64,000 bases of DNA from Strigops habroptila (Eukaryota > Chordata > Aves > Psittaciformes > Psittacidae): assembly GCF_004027225.2 (NCBI RefSeq), contig NC_044302.2, positions 39,848,510-39,912,509 of the forward strand. Direction: 5' to 3'. How positions within the stretch are numbered: position 1 is the stretch's first letter; each line of letters opens with the position of its first letter. The position numbers and the translations under genes are program-made. The notes below the pieces were generated by a model, which did not search any database, had not been told where the DNA came from, and saw nothing but the letters and a program-made list of their open reading frames with translations. Below, in pieces: positions 37,972-47,200 of this stretch.

Positions 37972-38960
37972 TCATTGGCTGTTTTCCCCCAAAATCAAAT
38001 CCCCTTGAGGTACACATCGGACTTCCCCATCTTCCCGCATTACCCACCAAGCATATCCAGGTCCCTGAGCAAAAGCAACCCCACGAGTGGGTTTGCCTTT
38101 ACCTGAAGCAGGAATAACCCAGACTGTCTTCCCCAACAAATTCTTTATGTGCACCACAGGAACTTTATCCCCCTCTACAGTACGTAAAAGTTCTGATTGG
38201 GCTGGGCCAGCCTTGTTGGCAGATCCCCTACTGTTGACCAAGCAGGTGGCTTTTGGTAAATGTGTATCCCAGTGTTTGAAAGTCCCACCACCCATTACTC
38301 TCAGTGTAGTTTTTAACAGCCCATTGTACCGTTCAATTTTCCCAGAGGCTGGTGCATGGTAGGGGATGTGATATACCCCCTCAATGCCATGCTCTTTGGC
38401 CCAAGTGTCTATGAGGTTGTTCCGGAAATGAGTCCAGTTGTCTGCTGGGGTGAATTCTCTCTGGGGTGCTGTATCGCCACAAGACTTGTTTCTCAAGGCC
38501 CAGGATAGTGTCCTGGGCAGTGACGTGGGACACAGCGTATGTTTCCAGCCAGCCGGTGGTTGCTTCCACCATGGTAAGCACACAGCGCTTGCCCTGGCGG
38601 GTTGGTGGGAGTGTGATATAGCCAATCTGCCAGGCCTCCCCATACTTGTACTTCAGCCATCGTCCTCCATACCAGAGAGGCTTTAACCGCTTGGCTTGCT
38701 TAATTGCAGCACGTTTCACATTCGTGAATAACCTGGGCAATAGTGTCCATCGTTAAGTCCACCTCTTGATCATGAGCCCATCTATATGTTGCATCTCTGC
38801 CTGGATGGCCTGAGGTGTCATGGGCCCACCGGGCTAAAAATAATTCACCCTTATGTTGCCAATCCAAGTCCATCTGAGCCACTTTAATCTTAGCAGCTTT
38901 AGCCGCTTGCTGGTTATTCTGGTGTTCCTCAGTGGCCCGACTCTTGGGTACATGAGCATC
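37972..38960 (-). pseudogene. pol: Provirus A integrase (broken)
   Basis: The integrase joins retroviral DNA to the host genome. The N-terminal zinc module is visible as HDTSGH ... CETC (near 38820-38710). The core follows in a second frame, beginning around ...AIKQAKRLKPLWYGG. The third part is in yet another frame, with the second acidic position in ADNWTHF and the glutamate in SGKIERYNG. Frames change near 38710 and near 38445-38455, so at least two indels break it. The residue expected to be the first catalytic Asp (in a W-Q-x-D-Y context) is Gly here: WQIGYI. It ends TGA at 37972. Inactive as it stands. Confidence 0.88.
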
Positions 38961-39746
38961 TACGTGGCGTACCTTCACCACCAGGTTCTGCACCCGAGCA
39001 GCGATATCTTGCCACAATGCAGCAGCCCAGATGGGTTTACCTCTGCGTTGCCAGTTGCTCTGCTTCCATTGCTGCAACCACCCCCACAGGGCATTTGCCA
39101 CCATCCATGAGTCAGTATAGAGATAAAGTACTGGCCATTTTTCTCATTCAGCAATGTCCAAGGCCAGCTGGATGGCTTTCACCTCTGCAAACTGTCTCGA
39201 TTCACCCTCTCCTTCAGCAGTTTCTGCAACTTGTCACAGGGGACTCCACACAGCTGCCTTCCATCTCCGATGCTTTCCCACAATATGGCAGGACCCATCA
39301 GTAAACAAGGCATATTGCTTTTCACTCTCTGACAGTTCATTATATGGTGGGGCCTCTTCAGCAGGCGTCACCTCCTCTTCTGGTGACATCCCAAAATCTT
39401 TGCCCTCTGGCCAGTCCATGATGACTTCTAGAATTCCTGGACAACTGGGATTTCCTGTTCGAGCTCATTGTGTAATTAGTGCGGCCCACTTACTCCATGT
39501 GGCATCAGTTGCATGATGTGTAGAGGAGACCCTGCCTTTGAACATCCAGCCCAGCACAGGCAACCGGGGTGCCAGGAGGAGCTGCGCTTCAGTTCCAGTC
39601 ACTTCTGAGGCAGCTCGAACCCCTTCACAGGCTGCCAGTATCTCTTTTTCAGTGGGAGTATAGCTGGCCTTGGATCCTTTATATCCCTGACTCCAAAAGC
39701 CAAGGGGTCGACCTGGAGTCTTCCCTGGAGCTTTCTGCCAGAGGCT
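38961..39746 (-). pseudogene. pol: Provirus A RNase H region (broken by stops)
   Basis: RNase H removes the RNA strand of the hybrid made by RT. Visible motifs are ALFTDGSCH (first Asp near 39299), YTDSWMVANALWGW (near 39110) and VRHVDAHVPKS at the end. The whole segment stays in the same frame as RT, but TGA codons at 39749-39747, 39236-39234 and 39146-39144 interrupt it. All three are single-base nonsense changes rather than indels. Neighbours: RT upstream, integrase zinc module directly downstream. Confidence 0.85.
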
Positions 39747-40703
39747 TCAGGCAGGACCATTCTCCCCAGCTGCGGTATAGAGCACATTTTTCACATCTGG
39801 CCTGGCCCGGACTGGTCCAAGGGCTACTGCATGAACTATTTCTCGTTTAATTTGTTCAAAGGCTTGTTGTTGCTCAGGGCCCCATTTGAAATCATTCTTC
39901 TTCCTGGTCACGTGATAGAGAGGGCTTACAATCAGACTGTAATTTGGGATGTGCATTCTCCAGAACCCCACAACACCTAAGAAAGCTTGTGTTTCTTTCT
40001 TGTTAGTTGGTGGAGACATTGCTGTTATCTTGTTGGTCACGTCTGTGGGGATCTGGTGACGTCCATCTTGCCATTTTATTCCCAAAAATTGAATCTCCTG
40101 TGCAGGTCCCTCGACCTTATTCCTTTTTATGGCAAAACCGGCCTTCAGCAGGGTTTGGATTATTTTCCTCCCTTTCTCAAAAACTTCTTCCGCTGTATCA
40201 CTCCACACGATGATGTCATCAATGTATTGCAGGTGTTCTGGAGCTTGCCCCTGTTCCAGTGCAGTCTGGATCAATCCATGGCAGATGGTAGGGCTGTGTT
40301 TCCACCCCTGGGGCAGTCGGTTCCAAGTGTACTGGACGCCCCTCCAAGTGAAAGCAAACTGTGGCCTGCATTCTGCTGCCAAAGGGATTGAGAAAAATGC
40401 ATTGGCAATGTCAATTGTGGCATACCACTTGGCTGCCTTTGACTCCATTTCATGTTGAAGTTCTAGCATGTCCGGTACGGCAGCACTCAATGCTGGTGTG
40501 ACTTTATTCAGGCCACGATAGTCTACTGTTAATCTCCACTCTCCATTAGACTTTTGCACTGGCCATATGGGGCTATTAAAGGGTGAGCGGGTCCTGCTGA
40601 TCACTCCTTGGCTCTCCAGTCTACGGATCAGCTTATGGATGGGAACCAAGAAGTCTTGCGATATTGGTGCGATATTGCCGCCGGTGCACTGTTGTGGTCG
40701 CAA
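39747..40703 (-). CDS. pol: Provirus A reverse transcriptase segment
   Basis: This is the longest surviving pol frame (318 codons from an internal ATG, ending at TGA 39749-39747). It copies RNA into DNA. The polymerase motifs are in order: W-R-L-T-V-D-Y-R near residue 56, the first catalytic Asp in YATIDIANAFF (about 98), LPQGWKHSP (about 130), and the YIDD box at about 160-163. FLGIKWQDG and an AFLGVVGFWR thumb/connection stretch follow. The catalytic triad positions seen are intact. The true pol start lies upstream in the protease frame; a frameshift between about 40650 and 40700 separates them, and the ATG used here is not thought to be a natural start. The TGA ending it sits where a Trp codon is expected by context. 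Confidence 0.92.
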   Translation of the reverse strand: MRPQQCTGGNIAPISQDFLVPIHKLIRRLESQGVISRTRSPFNSPIWPVQKSNGEWRLTVDYRGLNKVTPALSAAVPDMLELQHEMESKAAKWYATIDIANAFFSIPLAAECRPQFAFTWRGVQYTWNRLPQGWKHSPTICHGLIQTALEQGQAPEHLQYIDDIIVWSDTAEEVFEKGRKIIQTLLKAGFAIKRNKVEGPAQEIQFLGIKWQDGRHQIPTDVTNKITAMSPPTNKKETQAFLGVVGFWRMHIPNYSLIVSPLYHVTRKKNDFKWGPEQQQAFEQIKREIVHAVALGPVRARPDVKNVLYTAAGENGPA

Positions 40704-41163
40704 TTGGCACTTGTTGTTCTTCGACCTTCAGCAACTCCACAACAGAAGGATCCTCTGAGAGACCGGGTAAGGTGGACAGCTGCTTAATTTCCTCTGTTTG
40801 CAAGGCAGTGATACCAAAAGCCCATCTATACCCTTTTGGGTCTTTGAAGTACCCTCTCCTGAGATAGTCTATGCCAAGGATGCATGGAGTCCCTGGACCA
40901 GTTACAATGGGGTGCTTTTGCCACTTCCTCCCAGTCAGGCTGATTTCAGCTTCCAGCATAGTTAACGCTTGGGATCCTCCTGTCACTCCAGAAATATAAA
41001 TGGGTGTCACCCCTTGATACCTTGATGGCATCAGAGTACACTGTGCACCGGTATCTACTAGAGCCTTATACTTCTGTGGGACTGATGTGCCAGGCCATCT
41101 GATCCACACAGTCCAGTAAACCCGATTATCCCTCTCCTCCACCTGGCTGGAGGCAGGGCCCCT
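40633..41163 (-). pseudogene. pro: Provirus A protease segment, in frame with gag after a TAG
   Basis: Aspartic protease that cuts the polyproteins. The active-site loop ALVDTGAQCTLMP is at about residue 27-39 after the internal ATG at 41142. A flap-like VTGGSQ and the C-terminal CILGIDYL follow. The frame is the same as gag: directly after the gag TAG (41166-41164) the codons run on open through the protease to a stop at 40633. The downstream RT is in a different frame because of an indel around 40650-40700, so protease and RT are not joined in this copy. Confidence 0.88.
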
Positions 41164-42267
41164 CTAATAGTGAGCATAAAATTCGCCACTTCTGTCTTGT
41201 AGAAAGGGATTAGTATTCCTTATCACAGGAGCTGGAGTAAAATCAGCTCTTCCACTCCATCTGGGAAACTGCTCACCTGAGACTGGAGCAGCAGCTTTCC
41301 TGGGAGGATCATCCTTGACCGTTGTTCTCCTCTTCAGTTCACGCACCCGTTGCTCCAGAGCTGAAGTAGATTTTCCATCCCACTTTCTCATGTCTTCTCT
41401 GTGATCCCACAGGTAAAACCATAGGGTGGCTCGTGGCGTGTACCTCCTATATTTTCTTTCTCGAGCAGTAGGGTGCCTTCTGTTAATAGCTGAGACATGG
41501 GTTGGTACGCGTGGGGAGCTGGATAGATCAGGTAAATCGTCTCTCAATTGTTTGAACTCCTGGGACAGTTTTTCCGCAGCTGAAATGATGGAAGGGGTGA
41601 GATTGTCTTCGAACTCTCGGAGTTGACGAATCAGGCAATCCACTGTTGGTGATATTCCGTCATTCCAGGTCATTGATGCCAATGTGTGGGCATATGATGA
41701 TGGCGCACTCCATGTAAGTTTCCACCACATGGGTTGTGTACATTCGACTTCATCTGGATCTACGGATGTGTTCCTGGCATCCGGCCTATGATAGATCATC
41801 TCCATAATGGCTGATTCCCTCAGGGACTGGATGCCTTTCTCTATCGTGGTCCAGTTGGCTGAGCGACTCGTAATATCGTCTTTGTAGGGAAACCTTTCCT
41901 TCACAGCTGCCAGGAGCCGCCTCCAAAGACTGAGAGCACGCTTCTCTCTTGCAATCGCTTTGTCAATTCCTCCTTCCTTAGCAAGTGATCCCAGCTGCTT
42001 GGCTTCCCTACCTTCTAGTTCGTGACCGTTGGCCCCATTGTCCCAGCATTGGAGCAACCAGGTGACAATGTGCTCCCCTGGAAGACGGGTGAAATCTTTT
42101 CGCATATTCCGCAGCTCGGTTGAAGTCCGGAGTCGAGAAGTGACCTCTTCTTCTTCTTCCTCTTCCTCTGACCCACGTAGTAGTAACTCTTGTTCAGATG
42201 CTGTTGCATGTAGTAATGGCATTGGGTCTTCATCTTTCTTCGCTTCGCGGTTTGCTCTTTGTGCCTC
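41164..42267 (-). CDS. gag: Provirus A gag, C-terminal part
   Basis: Gag-like protein that would form the particle. The frame is open from the TGA at 42270-42268 to the TAG at 41166-41164, with an internal ATG at 42222. Near the start is a run of eight Glu, followed by a helical, charged section. A capsid-like stretch (LPGEHIVTWLLQCWDNG, WRRLLAAVKERFP) and a region with Trp-rich MWWKLTWSAP come next. The C-terminal part is basic and proline-rich. No CCHC zinc knuckle is seen, which fits ERVL-type rather than gamma- or betaretroviral Gag. It is in the same frame as the ORF at 42475-43587, so both are probably one gene split by two nonsense codons. Function is inferred from position and order. 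Confidence 0.75.
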   Translation of the reverse strand, partial: EAQRANREAKKDEDPMPLLHATASEQELLLRGSEEEEEEEEVTSRLRTSTELRNMRKDFTRLPGEHIVTWLLQCWDNGANGHELEGREAKQLGSLAKEGGIDKAIAREKRALSLWRRLLAAVKERFPYKDDITSRSANWTTIEKGIQSLRESAIMEMIYHRPDARNTSVDPDEVECTQPMWWKLTWSAPSSYAHTLASMTWNDGISPTVDCLIRQLREFEDNLTPSIISAAEKLSQEFKQLRDDLPDLSSSPRVPTHVSAINRRHPTARERKYRRYTPRATLWFYLWDHREDMRKWDGKSTSALEQRVRELKRRTTVKDDPPRKAAAPVSGEQFPRWSGRADFTPAPVIRNTNPFLQDRSGEFYAHY

Positions 42268-42477
42268 TCATCTGCTTTTGCTTACAGGGGCAACAGACAT
42301 TGTCACAAACTGGCCATTTGGTTTAGCTGCAGTGTTTGTCACTGTGGTTGGAGTGGCTGCAGCATCTGCCACTAGGGTTGGAGTGGTTGCAATGTCTATT
42401 GCTGGGGTTGGTGCAGCTGTTGTTCTTGGGAGTTGAGTAACACCAACAGCTGCATTGTCTGTTGCTGTCGGGGTTTA
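42268..42477 (-). pseudogene. gag: Linker of the provirus A gag frame between two nonsense codons
   Basis: Between TAA 42477-42475 and TGA 42270-42268 the frame shared by the membrane ORF and gag is open and continues the Thr/Ala/Pro/Val-rich repeat style, then turns polar. Both stops can be explained by a single C-to-T change (Gln and Arg codons). This supports a formerly continuous gag. Confidence 0.75.
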
Positions 42478-43587
42478 AGTAGCTACTGTGCTTGTCACTG
42501 GGGTTGGTGTAGCTGTGGTGCTTGAAGTAGCCATATTGTCTGTTGCTGTCGGGGTTTGAGTTGCTACTGTGCTTGTCACTGGGGTTGGTGTAGCTGCTGT
42601 ATTTGGAGTAGCTGTGTTGTCTGTTGTGGTCAGGGTCTGAGTAGCTGCTGTGCTTGTAGTTGGTATAGCTGCGTTGTCTGTTGCTTTGCCATCAGATCCA
42701 GAGACATTTTTTTCCCTTTGAAGGTGCTGGATAGTGTTGAGCAGGGCTCTGTAGGCGTAGGTCAAGCCCCAGCACGTTGCCATGATTTGTCCCTCTCTGG
42801 TATAACCAGGATGACAGCACACCTCGTTTAAGTATTTTACTAGTTTTTCCGGATGTTGCACTTGTTCAGTGGTGAAGTTCCAAAGCACTGGAGGGGCCCA
42901 CTGGCCTAGATACTTGCCCATACTATCCCACACACCCTGCCACTCATGACTGTCCAGCCTCAGGGAAAATCTCTTGGTGGTCCTCCTATATCGTCGTCTA
43001 ATCCTAAACCAGATTCGAACCCGATACTGCTGAACTTTTGAGATTAGACGAAATAGGATGTTCCTAGGATGGGATGGCCGTGGGTAAAACACACTCCGTA
43101 TGTTTGCCAACATGCTGATCCCCAGCACAATCAGCAGGCAGGTTTCAAGGGTATTCAAAGGCCATCTAAAACCTTCAGAACTCTCAACTGCTGTTTCAAA
43201 TAGGCTGGTGGGGGAACGGGGGGTGAAAGAGAATGCTTCCTTCATAAGTTTACCCCCCGAGGAGAAAAAAAAAGATATGCAATTGCTAAAATATTTCAGT
43301 ATATACCTCCCAATGTATAGTGGTGATGGCCACGCTGGAAGCACAAACCAGACCAGTTTCATGATCAATGAGTCTATTGTATTACAAGTCATTACCATGA
43401 AGTACAGTGAAACAAGAACCTTAGCCCAGACCCCCCAGCCGATAAATGCTAAAACAGCAAATAGTGGCTGTAAGTAAGGTACAACATGCTGAAACTCTGA
43501 GATCAAGCGCAACACGTCTGAGAGCCAAATAATCACCATTGTGACAAGTAGTAACAATGAATGCTTATCACAAATATGATTAAACAC
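42475..43587 (-). CDS. Provirus A N-terminal gag-frame ORF with several membrane segments
   Basis: 370 codons starting 36 bases after the primer site, the first gene of the element. Residues about 10-125 hold three or four strongly hydrophobic segments. Another (CLLIVLGISMLAN) lies near 150-163. A very basic stretch with RIRRRYRR comes next, then a soluble, Trp-containing region. The last ~60 residues are a Thr/Ala/Pro repeat of about 25 residues built on ATQTPTATDN-like units. The TAA at 42477-42475 falls inside this repeat where sister units have a Gln codon, and the same frame continues to gag with one further stop (TGA 42270-42268). A polytopic start is not what retroviral Gag normally has. 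It could be a matrix replacement or a captured gene. No family recognised. Confidence 0.7.
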   Translation of the reverse strand: MFNHICDKHSLLLLVTMVIIWLSDVLRLISEFQHVVPYLQPLFAVLAFIGWGVWAKVLVSLYFMVMTCNTIDSLIMKLVWFVLPAWPSPLYIGRYILKYFSNCISFFFSSGGKLMKEAFSFTPRSPTSLFETAVESSEGFRWPLNTLETCLLIVLGISMLANIRSVFYPRPSHPRNILFRLISKVQQYRVRIWFRIRRRYRRTTKRFSLRLDSHEWQGVWDSMGKYLGQWAPPVLWNFTTEQVQHPEKLVKYLNEVCCHPGYTREGQIMATCWGLTYAYRALLNTIQHLQREKNVSGSDGKATDNAAIPTTSTAATQTLTTTDNTATPNTAATPTPVTSTVATQTPTATDNMATSSTTATPTPVTSTVAT

Positions 43588-43623
43588 ACTCTGGTCAGAT
43601 CTGTCGTTATCTCAACCTTTCAA

Positions 43624-43641
43624 GCCCCACGTTGGGCACCA
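43624..43641 (-). other. Provirus A primer-binding site (tRNA-Lys-like)
   Basis: In element orientation TGGTGCCCAACGTGGGGC, eight bases after the 5' LTR. It matches the primer site for tRNA-Lys(1,2) used by some betaretroviruses, with one T for C at position 4. ERVL elements classically use tRNA-Leu, so the assignment is notable. Confidence 0.8.
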
Positions 43642-43649
43642 AAAAGAAC

Positions 43650-44212
43650 TGTTGTGGTTTGAGCCCAGCCGGTAACTCAGAACCACACAGCCGCTCGCTC
43701 ACTCCCCCCCTTCCTCCCCCCGCTCCCGGAGGGATGGGGAGGAGAATCGGAAGAATGTAACTCCCACGGGTTGAGATAAGAGCAGTCCCACAACTAAGGT
43801 ATAATACAAACCACTACTGCTACCACCAATGATAATAATGATTAGTGAAATAACAAGGGGAGAGGATACAATTGCTCACCACCCACCGACCGATACCGAG
43901 CCCGACCCGAGCAGTGATCTGGGCCTCCCAGGTAACTCCCCCCGGTTTACATACTGGGCATGACGTGCTGTGGCATGGAATACCCATTTGGCCAGTTTGG
44001 GTCAGGTGTCCTGTCTCTGTTTCCTCCCGGCTTCCCCTCCTCCCTGGCAAAGCATGAGACGGAGAAAGTCCTTGGTTGGAGTAAACATTACTTAGCAACA
44101 ACTGAAAACATTGGTGTTATCAGCATTGTTCCCAGGCTGAAAGTTAAAAAACACAGCACTGCACCAGCTACTAAGAAGGAGAAAAATGACTGCTATAGCT
44201 GAACCCAGGACA
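43650..44212 (-). repeat. Provirus A 5' LTR
   Basis: 563 bp, TGTTGTGGTTTGAGCCC to GCTGAACCCAGGACA on the plus strand. In element orientation a TATA-like TATGTAAA lies at 43953-43946, with a CACGTCA (CRE-like) motif about 10 bases upstream; these are the likely promoter. The tail carries the CTTATCTCAACCC and GATTCTCCTCCCC blocks shared with other family-A LTRs. Confidence 0.94.
43946..43953 (-). promoter_or_regulatory. TATA-like box of the provirus A 5' LTR
   Basis: TATGTAAA in element orientation, preceded by GCACGTCATGCCCAG. The solo LTR at 24290-24858 has a comparable CATGTCATG block at the equivalent place. Transcription would run towards lower coordinates. Confidence 0.5.
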
Positions 44213-44217
44213 CTCAG
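44213..44217. repeat. Target-site duplication CTCAG, right
   Basis: Partner of the CTCAG at 36973-36977, abutting the CA end of the right LTR. Confidence 0.9.
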
Positions 44218-47200
44218 TTTCTGTAGAAAGCTCATTCTAACCTTTCATTAACTAAAATAACAAGAGTATGTTCTTAGTATACCATATTTTCACAGGATTA
44301 GTCCTCTTTTCTGACTCATATTGTTTGGTATCACTTGTATTTCACACTGTATAAAGCACCAAAATTTGTGTCAGCTTTTTTGTTTTGTTTTTGTTCTTAA
44401 ACTCTCAGAGATTTCTTTCCGATTAACTACTTTTATCTTTATTGTTCCTCCTTTTAAAAATGTAAAAACTGGTAGTTACAGTTTTCACGTAAAATTTATG
44501 TTGGTTTCTTCTTTATTTCTGATTTGATGGCAGAGGAGATTAAAATATCTTGGACATACCAGGGACTGAAAAACAAACAAACAAACAAACAATCAAACAA
44601 ACAAAAACCCACCCCCATGCCCCCCTCACAAAAAACCAAGGCAGAAGAATTCACCAAAAGCAGTTATTTTTCATTTATCTGATGATGAAGAAAGAAGTAG
44701 TTTGTTTGGTCCTGAACAAGACCTTATTTGAACACACCATTAACAATGGCTTGAATGGGTATATTTTAATTAGTTTACATGGTCTGAGCTACTAAAAACT
44801 CAATGGTCTATTTTATTTGTTTTTTACAAAGGTTATCTTTAGGCAATTCTGGGTAAAGATTCAGACTATTGACTTTAGTGATTCCACAGTCATTACTGGC
44901 TTTGCTGACTCCTAGCCTACTTTACCCAGTCTGTCCCAGCTTTGTGTTTGAGCTCCTTGTTTGGAGAAAAGATCAACAAGATATTTACCTGGACCAAGCT
45001 GCCCTATTATGTCTCTTAGATGATGTAATAAATATCAGAAACCCATACTGATAGAATTTCATTTTTATAGGACAGGCACTATCATAGGATTAAATATTAT
45101 TGAATGAAGTTCTGAAGTTTTATTCAATAACATAATAATGTCCCAATCTTATGGTATATTTATTTAAAAAAAAAAAAAGTGCTCATTCCTCAGTTCTGTA
45201 TATTGGGAATGACTTGAATTTGAGGTTCAGTAAGAGAGTCAAAACTTTTTAATTGCATGCAGATGGCAAAGACGAATAGAGTCAAATGAAAAAGTGTTCT
45301 GTCCACCACCTTAGATGGTATTCCAGATAATGATACTGAGAATCAGAAATGAACAAATGAACAGTCTAGACCATGCTGATCTGATTTGATTCACTAGGAT
45401 TTTTTCTTGGGCATTTGTGAAATTAAATTGAAGAAATGTATCCAGTGCATTTTATAAGCTGAGATCTTCTCAGTAGAGTCACACATTTATTACAGAAAAA
45501 GTCTACAATAAGGGAATGTTAAGATTACATCTGAAGTTCATAAAGAGAGAGTGATTTTTGCCTGTGCAGCTACAAGTCCTATCCACACAGAAAGCATGAC
45601 ACCTTGCAGAAAGTAAATTTCCAAGTTAAGAAAGCAATATCAGATTTGGGGACAGAGATTCTCCTTTACCCAATTTGGTCTATGTCTAAACACAAAGTAA
45701 ATCTTCTCTCTTCTTTTCCAGCCCTTTTCTTATGACTATGCCTTGGTTGAGCAGACGTCCCATATGACAAAATAGGCATTTGGTACATGCTGACGTAATC
45801 TGGACAAGGGAGAAAATATAAAATGCCTGCATGATAGATATGCTAATCTACCTGTGGGAAATAAGGAGAATTTTCTTGGTTTTGTTTTTAACTTGAATAT
45901 TTCTTGTGGGTATACTTTTCTAATGTGTTCACAGAAATTCACTGTTACGAAGGAAAAAAAAAAAAGAAAAAGGCTTTCAGGGAATGTTGCTACTGTTACA
46001 AAACAGCTTCTAGGGCATACCTATTTCTCAAGTGTGCACAGTGCAGTGTTAATTGTCAAATGACAGAAATTTGGAGGAAGAAAATCAACTCCTTCCCCTG
46101 AAGTGAACTGAATGATTTCTGTAATGAAGCATTACTGTTTGGACTGTTCAGACTAACAATGAGATTCATAATTCTTACTGAAGGGGAAACACAGTTTTGC
46201 TATCTCCTTACTGGAAAAAGTATCTGTGTGATTTTATGTTTTTCTTAGCGCACACCTGCTCCAAAAGACTGAAATGTACTTTTCTTTTCCTTCAAAAAGC
46301 AAGCAGCAAACTACCTCTTCTGTTGAACAGAACATTCTGCTGTCATCATAGCAATGCTTCCCCCTGGCTCCGTATACTCTAGGCTACAGCAAGGTAATAC
46401 TAGAGATGCATCATCCCAGAGCTCTTTGGCTTACTAGAGTCTGTTGCACAATGAACAGATGTTCCTCCTACTGTGCTGTATGATTGGTTTAAGTGACTCT
46501 TTTTAGAACAAATGTTCTCCTACATGTACTTAATTTACTCTAGTTTTTATGGGCTAACAGCTGACAACTGATTTTTGCTTAATTTAAGGACAAATGCTCA
46601 TCAGGGAATCCCTCTCAGGCCATAGGCCATCATTTCTAGTAATTAGAGCTAGCTCAGGGTACTACAGTATGCAAGAACACATTGATGCATCAATAACAAG
46701 AAGAACAGTAGTCTGAGGAGCTAGGCAGGGAAACAACCAAATTCAAGCCACAACAAGTCCATATTCAAAATTAATAACCTGCAACACCAGAGTTCAAGAA
46801 CAAGAATCAGAGCCAGGGAAGAGGCTGAAGTAGGGCAACAAACAGTCAAATGCATAGGAAATAGAAGAGATGCAGAGGTTAGGTCAAAATACTCAGGTAT
46901 GTCTTCAACATGCACCTGGTAGAAACCCCTTAAATGCTAGCTGTGCATAACAGTTGACAGGATTGCTCTGGACAGCTGGCTTTTCCACCACAAAGTAGCT
47001 GTCGGGGAGACAAAAATAGCTGAAGAAGATCAATAGTTGACTGTTTGGTGGATTCTATCAGACGCTGACAAATTCCCAGTAAAGCACTTGGTTTTTTACA
47101 GTGAAATACATAGAACTGGTTTACTTTGGAAGAAGTTGCTGCTTGCCAGCGAGGGTAAAAAAAATCACATTTTGAGCTCTAGCATAAAAAAAAAAAAGTT

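Larger units (their letters stand above)
36978..44212 (-). mobile_element. Provirus A: ERVL/class III-like endogenous retrovirus, no env
   Basis: 7,235 bp bounded by two same-orientation LTRs and CTCAG duplications. In transcription order (minus strand): 5' LTR (43650-44212), primer site (43624-43641), gag with an unusual N-terminal membrane section, protease, RT, RNase H, integrase, about 430 bp of non-coding DNA, a purine-rich GGGGTGGA stretch and the 3' LTR. No envelope or dUTPase region was found. The LTRs differ at roughly 15 of 563 aligned bases, so the insertion is fairly young, but the coding frames carry several nonsense codons and frameshifts. Class assignment comes from the RT/integrase motifs, the 5-bp duplication and lack of env. 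The primer site points to a different tRNA from the Leu typical of ERVL. Confidence 0.93.

Noticed and set aside
39599..39787. 62-codon frame as the continuation of provirus A pol after RT
   Set aside because: The RT frame itself stays open after the TGA at 39747 and gives the expected RNase H; the other frame is a shadow, so no frameshift is needed there.
39987..40458. Plus-strand open frames of 109-134 codons opposite provirus A pol
   Set aside because: Antisense shadows of the RT coding strand.
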